From Puniceicoccaceae bacterium (lineage in GTDB: Bacteria; Verrucomicrobiota; Verrucomicrobiae; Opitutales; Coraliomargaritaceae), in the NCBI GenBank assembly GCA_902516225.1, contig CABXXS010000004.1, forward strand, positions 1 through 42,991: 42,991 nucleotides of DNA, read 5' to 3'. Of the stretch, positions 28,034 through 34,822 are shown in pieces. Numbering within the stretch: position 1 is the stretch's first letter; each line of letters begins with the position of its first letter. A program made the position numbers and the translations under genes. The notes below the pieces were generated by a model. The model ran no database searches. It saw nothing but the letters and a program-made list of their open reading frames with translations, and was not told where the DNA came from.

Positions 28034-28122
28034 CTACGACTCAATAATTTCCAAATTACTGGAGAGACAAAAGGCTTGGATGTCTAGGTAAGAAGGGCAA
28101 TCTTGACAAGAGGAGCACACTC

Positions 28123-28620
28123 GTGAATCTCAAGATTATGCGATTTCTTTTGACCGCTCTTATTGCTTCTCTTTTGGCCGGCTGTACATCCACGCCCAAG
28201 CGTGTATTAAGCTCCGTTATAATTGAGGAAATAAAACCTCGGTATATACAGGCAGAAGAGTTCAGAAGAATTAGTGAATATTTAACGAACAAGGAACATA
28301 CGGGCAAGCGTGTCATTTTACGCAGTCGCACTACAGAACGCTCTGGCTACTACTTCGTACTTATACTCGATGAAAAGGTAGGTAGATTGCCCAATGGTAC
28401 GCAAATAATTGGTGAGTTTTACACGCCAAGCTCACTAGAGAAGCAAAGCTACACATTTGTACTGCCGGCTAGACGTCCAAAAACTAATGAAATTTTCATT
28501 GGTCTAACCGGAGAAGACTGGCCACAAAAAGACGAAGTTCCCTCTGCTTGGAAATTTACGATAAAAGACGCAAACGGGGCGCTTTTGGCAGAAAAAAAGA
28601 GCTATCTCTGGAGCCTCTAG
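28123..28620 (+). CDS. Hypothetical lipoprotein upstream of the OGG1-type glycosylase
   Basis: A 165-residue protein with a lipoprotein signal (LLTALIASLLAGC, lipidated Cys near residue 21). I choose the GTG at 28123 because AGGAG lies 7 bp upstream (28111-28115); the ATG at 28138 is a possible alternative. The mature part is mixed alpha/beta with many basic and aromatic residues, includes YYFVLILDEKVGRLPNGTQI, and resembles no family I can name. No repeats or membrane segments are visible beyond the signal. The stop at 28618-28620 lies 2 bp before the GTG start of the DNA glycosylase gene, so the pair is probably translationally coupled, although their functions look unrelated. Confidence 0.78.
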   Translation: MNLKIMRFLLTALIASLLAGCTSTPKRVLSSVIIEEIKPRYIQAEEFRRISEYLTNKEHTGKRVILRSRTTERSGYYFVLILDEKVGRLPNGTQIIGEFYTPSSLEKQSYTFVLPARRPKTNEIFIGLTGEDWPQKDEVPSAWKFTIKDANGALLAEKKSYLWSL

Positions 28621-28622
28621 TC

Positions 28623-29504
28623 GTGACACAAGACACGTTTGGAGCTTGGGAATCTTGGGAGGAAGCACCCGAGTTCACTCTGAATTCTTTTGTAGAGACT
28701 ATTAATGGTGGGCAAGCTTTTCGCTGGAAACAAATAGCCAGCTTTTATGAAGGTAGGTGGGGCTCTAATGTAGTGCGACTTCGCTACAGCAATGGAGCGA
28801 TTGAATATTCCTTACCGGTTGAAAGTGAGCCGATAGATTCCCTGAAAAACCTACGTAGCTACTTCGCTTGCAGTACAGACTTCAGCGCTCTGACTGACTC
28901 ACTGCCATGGCGCAGCGACCCCATCCTGGCTACCGCGATCGAAAATTTCACTGGCTTGCGTATATTACGCCAACCATTTGCTGAGACACTGCTTTGTTTC
29001 CTCTGCAGCTCGACCAAACAAATTCCGCAGATAAAAGCCATCTGTGAGGCTCTAGCTCAGGACCTAGGTAATCCTCTAGGAGATGGGAGTTATGCATTGC
29101 CGAATTGGGATAGCATTGCTCGAGCAGGCGAGCAAAGACTACGGAGTGCTAAACTCGGCTACCGAGCCCGATATATTTACCAAACTGCATTATTTCTAGC
29201 TGAACGTCCAGGCTGGCTCGAAGAAACCGAAGCAGCTCCTACTATTGAGGCACGTACCCGCCTGATGGAGCTCCCAGGTGTCGGCAGAAAGATCGCTGAC
29301 TGCACGCTTCTATTCGGTGCTGGTCGTCTAGAGGCCTTCCCTATTGATACTTGGGTGGAAAAAATACTCACCTGCGCGTATCAGCTAGAAGGTCTAAAAC
29401 AGCCCCAACTCCAGGACTTTGCTCGTGTTCATTTCGGGGCAGCTGCGGGCTATGCCCAGCAATACTTATTCGCCGCTGCGCGAGCAGGTCATATCCCTTC
29501 TTAG
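28623..29504 (+). CDS. ogg: 8-oxoguanine DNA glycosylase/AP lyase, OGG1 type
   Basis: Base-excision repair enzyme removing 8-oxoguanine opposite C. I chose the GTG at 28623, two bases after the preceding stop, giving 293 residues; the frame is open further upstream but overlaps the lipoprotein gene. The N-terminal OGG domain shows FTLNSFVETINGGQAFRW. The HhH-GPD domain has LPGVGRKIADC, with the catalytic Lys, and FPIDTWVEKIL with the catalytic Asp, matching the human OGG1 arrangement (LPGVGTKVADC, PVDVH). This eukaryote-like OGG1 is less common in bacteria than MutM. The gene ends 5 bp before the convergent psd stop, so there is no terminator between them. Confidence 0.93.
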   Translation: MTQDTFGAWESWEEAPEFTLNSFVETINGGQAFRWKQIASFYEGRWGSNVVRLRYSNGAIEYSLPVESEPIDSLKNLRSYFACSTDFSALTDSLPWRSDPILATAIENFTGLRILRQPFAETLLCFLCSSTKQIPQIKAICEALAQDLGNPLGDGSYALPNWDSIARAGEQRLRSAKLGYRARYIYQTALFLAERPGWLEETEAAPTIEARTRLMELPGVGRKIADCTLLFGAGRLEAFPIDTWVEKILTCAYQLEGLKQPQLQDFARVHFGAAAGYAQQYLFAAARAGHIPS

Positions 29505-29509
29505 AGTCC

Positions 29510-30430
29510 CTAGCTGAGGGTATGAGAGCAGCCACAGCGCTGGCCCATTTTAGCATAGACTTCGCGGCCTTGAGCCGAGTTTTCCAGTAGATCTTCATCG
29601 AAACGAATCGCACCTTTCTGAAAGATTGTCGTCACACAAGAGCCGCCAAAAGAGAAATACCCTTTCTCGGAACCCTTCTGTATAAAACCAGGTTTAAATG
29701 TTGAATGCATTCCACCTACACAGGTAGCGCCGACCTCTATGACAAGCACCTTTCCAAAATGCGGCGATTCAATCGAAGTCCGTGCCCGTCGATTCTCCCA
29801 GAGTATCGATAATTTTCTCCGTAGTGCCAGTGGGCTGACTGAGCGCAAACTACCCTGCAGCACTTGGATGCCCCCGGCCTCTCCAGATGCGGGGAAATGA
29901 TATCGATGATAATCTACTGGGCACAGCCGCGAGATGAGTAGTGAGCCACCCGAGAATTCCTCAGCTAGCTCGCGATCGCCAATAAACTTCGCCAGATTAA
30001 ACGATTGTCCTTTGATATAAAACTGATTGGCAGCATCCACATTCTCGATCGCTAAATGGCGACCATCTGCAGGAAATACTGCTACAGCAGGATCGGGTTC
30101 AATGGGACGAGACTCAGGCCTGAGGTGGCGGTAAAAGAACTGGTTAAAAGTTTTGAAGCTTTCTACTGGGTCGGCGAACTCGCTGGGGTCTACATCGTAG
30201 CGTTCTATAAAATCTGCGATTTTTTCTTGGCTATTAACTCTATCCATTCGCCAGCCATACCATTTCGAAAACCAGTGCCGTTTAACGGCGACAGACACAG
30301 TTAGCCGGCCGAGTGGATTCCCATATGCCCAGCGTAAAAAGCCCTCACCATAGACTTCTTCGCTTTCTACTGCACTTGTATTACGATTATAAAACTCGAT
30401 TGGTGCATCTAGCTGATCCTTTAATGACAT
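29510..30430 (-). CDS. psd: Phosphatidylserine decarboxylase proenzyme
   Basis: Makes phosphatidylethanolamine from phosphatidylserine; a pyruvoyl enzyme that cleaves itself. The 306-residue protein has the [16 protein letters not shown] and [14 protein letters not shown] segments, [19 protein letters not shown] with the conserved His, and [13 protein letters not shown]. The self-cleavage site is in [12 protein letters not shown] near the C-terminus, where Ser of GGS becomes the pyruvoyl group. It matches the longer (type II-like) PSD group. It lies convergent to the glycosylase gene and downstream of the crcB pair in the same direction, 53 bp after crcB. No phosphatidylserine synthase gene is adjacent. 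Confidence 0.94.
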   Translation of the reverse strand: MSLKDQLDAPIEFYNRNTSAVESEEVYGEGFLRWAYGNPLGRLTVSVAVKRHWFSKWYGWRMDRVNSQEKIADFIERYDVDPSEFADPVESFKTFNQFFYRHLRPESRPIEPDPAVAVFPADGRHLAIENVDAANQFYIKGQSFNLAKFIGDRELAEEFSGGSLLISRLCPVDYHRYHFPASGEAGGIQVLQGSLRSVSPLALRRKLSILWENRRARTSIESPHFGKVLVIEVGATCVGGMHSTFKPGFIQKGSEKGYFSFGGSCVTTIFQKGAIRFDEDLLENSAQGREVYAKMGQRCGCSHTLS

Positions 30431-30483
30431 AATTTATTTAGTACGGAAAAATTATAAGTGGCAAACTTACAAGTACGCTCCTA

Positions 30484-30858
30484 TCATTGCGCTGACCTTC
30501 GGTGAGCAAATGATAGGCCTAGCCAGACAGCGGCTAAGCCAAGCGCTATACTGCTGGCTGCATAATATCCAGCTAGAGTCCCCTCGCCTTGGCGGACCAG
30601 ATCCATGACCTGCCAGCTGAAGGCCGAAAAGGTAGTATAGCCGCCACAAAAACCGGTGACCCAAAAATGGCCTCTATCATCGGACATTGCTCTGTTCTTT
30701 CCCCATAATCCTACTAGATAACCAATAAAGAGTGAACCAGTTACATTGATGAAGAAAGTGGAAATTAAGTCCATATTGATTAGCACAAGTAGATCTATAA
30801 TCGAGCGAAGCCCACTACCTAGGCCACTGCCTAGGCCGACTCTGAGAATAGCCCTCAT
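30484..30858 (-). CDS. crcB: Fluoride channel CrcB/Fluc, second subunit
   Basis: Small membrane fluoride exporter of 124 residues with four membrane segments. Visible landmarks are the FINVTGSLFIGYL segment with the pore Asn and FCGGYTTFSAFSWQ with the Phe-box residues and the central Na+-site Thr pair. Its ATG at 30858 directly follows the TAA stop of the upstream crcB (TAAATG), so the two are translationally coupled. Two non-identical copies in tandem suggest a heterodimeric channel, in contrast to the single dual-topology homodimer. The C-terminal half ends in a short basic tail. No fluoride-riboswitch consensus is apparent in the leader upstream of the pair. Confidence 0.93.
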   Translation of the reverse strand: MRAILRVGLGSGLGSGLRSIIDLLVLINMDLISTFFINVTGSLFIGYLVGLWGKNRAMSDDRGHFWVTGFCGGYTTFSAFSWQVMDLVRQGEGTLAGYYAASSIALGLAAVWLGLSFAHRRSAQ

Positions 30859-31218
30859 TTAATTGTGACCTCCAATGGCATAGCCGCACAAAACACACAA
30901 GACGCAGAGTACGACACTCACGAGCATATTAGACAGAGCTGTATACCAAGCCTTTTCAGAGATCAGGCTCAATGTCTGTAAACTAAAAGTGGAGAAAGTG
31001 GTCAGACCCCCGCAAAAACCAAGTAATAGGAAGGCTAAAGTACCCTCTGGTGTTAAGCCAGCACCGAGAAGAACGCCCAGTAAGAAACTACCGATCGAAT
31101 TAACTGCCAGCGTGCCCCAAGGGAAGCGCCCACCTGCTAGTCGAGCCACGAAAGCAGTTCCCAAGTAACGGACGATTCCACCTAAGGCGCAACCGATCAC
31201 TGACATAATAATAGACAC
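30859..31218 (-). CDS. crcB: Fluoride channel CrcB/Fluc, first subunit
   Basis: A 119-residue, four-helix fluoride channel protein. Key features are the GGIVRYLGT segment with the conserved Arg, the AVNSIGSFLLGVLLG segment with the pore Asn, and the FCGGLTTFSTFSLQ motif with the Phe box and Na+-site Thr residues. It is the upstream member of a pair; its stop codon abuts the start of the second copy. Such pairs usually have opposite membrane orientation, which would follow from charge differences in their loops. Fluoride export protects enolase and pyrophosphatase, so this is a general resistance function. Confidence 0.93.
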   Translation of the reverse strand: MSIIMSVIGCALGGIVRYLGTAFVARLAGGRFPWGTLAVNSIGSFLLGVLLGAGLTPEGTLAFLLLGFCGGLTTFSTFSLQTLSLISEKAWYTALSNMLVSVVLCVLCVLCGYAIGGHN

Positions 31219-31358
31219 GACTCTTACTTGGCGGGAATACTCTATGATGTAAAGCCTACCCTGATTACATACTAAGGCAATTTTTACGCATTAGTCCTTG
31301 ATCTTTGTGCGCTACCGCCATTTACTGCGACGCTTTCAATTTCAATCAAAGGTACTAT

Positions 31359-31517
31359 ATGACACAGCATAACAGCTTTAAGGCCGCCGGTAGTGGCGGT
31401 AAGAAGAATCGCACCGTTCTCAAACGCTTCGAGCGCGTAGATCTGCTCCGCAAACGCGGCGAGTGGAAAGACGGAGGCCGTGTAGTAGGGCTTAAAAAGA
31501 CAAAACCGGAAGAATAG
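31359..31517 (+). CDS. Small basic protein of the Chlamydiae/Verrucomicrobia family
   Basis: A 52-residue strongly basic protein: MTQHNSFKAAGSGGKKNR, then a VLKRFERVDLLRKRG segment, ending GLKKTKPEE. It matches what I recall of the small basic protein family shared by Chlamydiae and Verrucomicrobia (TIGR04137). It is presumably ribosome- or RNA-associated, but its function is not established. I prefer the ATG at 31359 over the upstream in-frame ATG at 31305, because the family starts at this Met. It is followed 20 bp later by a strong terminator, and the tmRNA gene lies further downstream. It is a useful lineage marker in this window. Confidence 0.85.
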   Translation: MTQHNSFKAAGSGGKKNRTVLKRFERVDLLRKRGEWKDGGRVVGLKKTKPEE

Positions 31518-31537
31518 ACCGGATACTTAACCTTTTT

Positions 31538-31573
31538 AAAAAGCCCTTTGCTTTGAGCATTGGGCTTTTTCTT
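31538..31573 (+). terminator. Intrinsic terminator of the small basic protein gene
   Basis: AAAAAGCCC (31538-31546) pairs perfectly with GGGCTTTTT (31562-31570), followed by CTTT. A strong rightward terminator, 20 bp after the stop codon. Confidence 0.85.
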
Positions 31574-31674
31574 TGCCTAGTGGGCTGCTTTTTTATACCT
31601 ACCTTACTCGGCGGTAAGCTTTCGATCAGTCTTTGACCCTTGCTTTCTCTGAGTTTTTCGAGAGTTTATACGAT

Positions 31675-31716
31675 GTTCTTTGAAAGAACCTCCGCCTACG
31701 CGGAACAAGTTCTTTC
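31675..31716 (+). other. Nested inverted repeats upstream of tmRNA
   Basis: GAAAGAAC (31682-31689) pairs with GTTCTTTC (31709-31716), enclosing TCCGC-CTAC-GCGGA (31691-31704). A second copy of GTTCTTT at 31675-31681 can pair with the same GAAAGAAC segment instead, so two structures exclude each other. It lies 40 bp before the tmRNA 5' end and shows no U-tract. It could be a binding site in the tmRNA promoter region or part of a transcribed leader. Confidence 0.35.
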
Positions 31717-31755
31717 CGTAAAACCTAAAAGAATTTCCTTAATTTTTATTTTTAA

Positions 31756-32166
<411 letters not shown>

Positions 32167-32171
32167 TTATT

Positions 32172-32304
32172 GATACCCCGTCCTTGCACAAGGATTATGA
32201 CCTAGGAGTCCCTACAAGCCTTTTGCGTTTCTATTTAGGGGGAGCATAAAGGGGGTATGGTTGGTAAGCGTACGGAGGTAAATAAGGTTAATCCTTTGTT
32301 TCTT
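32172..32304 (+). repeat. R2 repeat, copy a
   Basis: About 133 bp, roughly 88% identical by eye to 34653-34785, starting GATACCCCGTCC. It contains the inverted repeat CCTTG-CA-CAAGG at 32182-32193 and a CCTAGG palindrome. Its last 40 bp recur once more, diverged, at 32311-32352 with a 46-bp period. It lies just after the left tmRNA repeat and downstream of the leftward gene ending at 32364. Confidence 0.8.
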
Positions 32305-32363
32305 AAGTAGGAAGCGTAGGGAGGGAAATAGGGGCGATTCTTTGTTTCTTTAGTCCCTAGCAG

Positions 32364-34568
32364 TTACTCCGTCATTTTGAATCGGAAGAACTTAGTATCT
32401 ACATTAGTGTCGACAGGAATTTGCAGATTTGTAGTTCCTCCACTTGTCCAGATTTCTAGGTCATCGCTTTGCTCTACTTCCATAGACAAAGTCGCAGTTC
32501 CGTTTTCTACTTCTATCATTGTTGAACCTACTCGGGCATCTTTGATTTGATTAACAGTCTCCGTTCGAAAAGCACTGTAATCAAATGATGGATCTGCACC
32601 CTGAGTAACAATAAATGCATCTGTAAATCCATCCCCAAAGGTATCCTCAGAAAGCGGATTTGTTGAGTAGTTATTTACCTCATTTCCGTCACTGAGTCCA
32701 TCATCATCTGAGTCTGAATCATTCGGATCTGTAAGATGTGAGTTAATTTCAGAGTAGTCGGACAGCTGATCACTATCACTGTCTGATAGATTAGGATTTG
32801 TTAAGTGCGTGTTCACTTCATCTGCATCTGTTAGCTGGTCATCATCACTGTCCGTGTCATTCGGGTCAGTGAGATAGGTAACTATCTCTTCGCTATCCGT
32901 TAGAGAGTCTCCATCGCTGTCAGAGTTATTAGGATTGGTTAGATGATTAATTATCTCTTCACTGTCCGTCAGAGAATCTCCATCGCTGTCAGCGTTATTT
33001 GGATTTGTTTGATGCGCAAATATCTCATCTCGATCCATTAAGGAATCGCTGTCGCTGTCAGTATTATTGGGATTAGTTAGATAAGTATTTATCTCTTCGC
33101 TGTCCGTCAAAGAATCTCCATCAGTATCACCATTATTTGGGTTAGTCAGGTAAGTATTGATCTCTTCAAAATCCGTTAATGAATCACCATCACTGTCAGA
33201 GTTAGTATGGTCTGTCTCATATGTGATTATTTCTTCGTAATTACTCAGTCCATCATTATCGTTATCTAACAGGGTGTCATCTAGGTCAGGATCTGTTAGA
33301 TATATATTCCGTTCAGAGTTATCTGTAAGTCCATCTCCGTCGGTATCGAGCTCTTGAGTAATTACTCCAATATTCTTATTTTCACTTATGTTTACATAAG
33401 AATTATCCCAACCTAAAAAATCCCATCCTTCGTCTATTTCGAATGTTGGTAAAGTCGCACTGTCACCATTATCAAGTACTTGGTATAGCTCACCACCCCC
33501 TGTACGATTTAAATTGTCTCCCAAATCAAAACTGACCGCATATCTTTCAATTTTTGTAGAAAGATTGTATCTAGAATTAGGGCTCCAATTGAATCCAGTA
33601 TTTCCTGAAATGTAATACATTGTAATACCATAGGTATTTGGAATAGAATTTGATTCAATAGAGGGCGCATTTCCTTCAAAAAAGATTTCATTTAGGGGAC
33701 ATTGTAGGAAAGCATAATTTACAATTGCAGTAACGCCAGCAGGGATAGTAATTGATTCAATTGCACATAGACCAAAAGCTCTAGTCTCAATGCGAGCAAT
33801 TCCGCTAGGCAAATCAATATGAGTTAATGAAGAACAACCGTAAAAAGTATACTCACTAACTCTGTAATTCATAATATCTGGTAGAATAACATCAACAAGA
33901 CTACTACAATTAGCAAAAGCATTACTGTATATATTTACTGCGTTAGGGTTATTCTGTTCAAAAATAACATCTGTTAAAGAATTACATCCCTTAAATGCTC
34001 TGTCCCCTATAGTTTGAATAGTATTTGGAATATTTACGCTAATCAGTGAGGTGCAAAATGAAAAACTATCCATTTCGATAAAACGAATATTGTTAGGGAT
34101 ATTTATATTTTCTAAGCTAGAGCACTGATAAAAGGCGAACCTATCTATAGTTTGTATATTGTCACCGAGCGTGACATTAGTAAGTGCTGCGCAGTCTCTA
34201 AATGTGTATTCATTGATTACCGTAATTGGAGAATCAGTAGGCATTATAAACGTTTCCAAAGAGTCGCACCCCATAAAAGCATTATTTCCAACAATTTGCT
34301 CTATGCTATTAGGTAAAATAATTTCTGTTAACCCAGAACAATTATAAAACGCCGTACCAGCTATTAGCGTAACTGGGTAACCGTTATATTCGGCAGGAAC
34401 AGTCAAACTTCCCGTTGCTGATTCATCGCACGAAGCAACCATATATTCCCCCTGAGAAGCTTGGAAAGACATCATTAAATCGTCAACTGAAGCTCCATTC
34501 GCTAGTCCACAAAATAATACAAAAGCTAGTATGATGACCTTTTTAAGAAGGCTGAATTTCATATACAT
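32364..34568 (-). CDS. Secreted BspA-type leucine-rich repeat protein with calcium-binding repeats
   Basis: A 734-residue mosaic secreted protein with a signal peptide (KFSLLKKVIILAFVLFCGLANGA). Residues 45-345 are BspA-type LRR_5 repeats, with motifs such as IGDRAFKGCNSLTDVIF and AFYNCSGLTEIILPNSI. Residues 408-641 are ten acidic repeats of 23 residues each (the first is 27) of the type DSDGDSLTDSEEINTYLTNPNN, like thrombospondin type-3 calcium-binding repeats. The last 60 residues carry the domain shared with two other proteins (D-A-R-V-G-S-T ... FFRF). The start could be 34568 or, equally well, the ATG at 34562. BspA-like proteins bind host or matrix proteins. This gene lies between tmRNA-derived repeats, so it is probably part of an integrated element. 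Confidence 0.85.
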   Translation of the reverse strand: MYMKFSLLKKVIILAFVLFCGLANGASVDDLMMSFQASQGEYMVASCDESATGSLTVPAEYNGYPVTLIAGTAFYNCSGLTEIILPNSIEQIVGNNAFMGCDSLETFIMPTDSPITVINEYTFRDCAALTNVTLGDNIQTIDRFAFYQCSSLENINIPNNIRFIEMDSFSFCTSLISVNIPNTIQTIGDRAFKGCNSLTDVIFEQNNPNAVNIYSNAFANCSSLVDVILPDIMNYRVSEYTFYGCSSLTHIDLPSGIARIETRAFGLCAIESITIPAGVTAIVNYAFLQCPLNEIFFEGNAPSIESNSIPNTYGITMYYISGNTGFNWSPNSRYNLSTKIERYAVSFDLGDNLNRTGGGELYQVLDNGDSATLPTFEIDEGWDFLGWDNSYVNISENKNIGVITQELDTDGDGLTDNSERNIYLTDPDLDDTLLDNDNDGLSNYEEIITYETDHTNSDSDGDSLTDFEEINTYLTNPNNGDTDGDSLTDSEEINTYLTNPNNTDSDSDSLMDRDEIFAHQTNPNNADSDGDSLTDSEEIINHLTNPNNSDSDGDSLTDSEEIVTYLTDPNDTDSDDDQLTDADEVNTHLTNPNLSDSDSDQLSDYSEINSHLTDPNDSDSDDDGLSDGNEVNNYSTNPLSEDTFGDGFTDAFIVTQGADPSFDYSAFRTETVNQIKDARVGSTMIEVENGTATLSMEVEQSDDLEIWTSGGTTNLQIPVDTNVDTKFFRFKMTE
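32646..33347 (-). repeat. Ten tandem calcium-binding repeats, about 69 bp each
   Basis: Ten units encode a DxDxDxLxDxxE motif with a 23-residue period (27 for the first). Nucleotide similarity between units makes slippage or recombination possible, so repeat number may vary between strains. Confidence 0.8.
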
Positions 34569-34652
34569 ATTATTTAGTTCTACACACTACCCATCAAGCT
34601 TTGTTATTACAGACTAATTTTCCTACCTTACTAGATCCAACAGCATCCTTAA

Positions 34653-34785
34653 GATACCCCGTCCTTGCACAAGGATTCTAACCTAGGAGTCCCTAGAAGC
34701 CCTCTGCGTTTCTATTTAAGGGGAGCGTAAAGGGGGACGGTTTGGGTAAGCGTGAGTAGGTAAATAAGGTTAATTCTTTGTTTCT
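34653..34785 (+). repeat. R2 repeat, copy b
   Basis: Second copy of the 133-bp repeat, between the divergently oriented genes at 32364 and 34823, with the CCTTG-CA-CAAGG inverted repeat at 34663-34674. It lies 38 bp upstream of the rightward gene start at 34823, so it may supply that gene's promoter region. Confidence 0.8.
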
Positions 34786-34822
34786 AGTTGATCATAATCT
34801 AAATATTTCCTTAGCTCTGGGT

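Noticed and set aside
31219..31358. Possible fluoride riboswitch upstream of the crcB pair
   Set aside because: Read leftward, the region has no recognisable GGNGATGG...CC core or pseudoknot partner.
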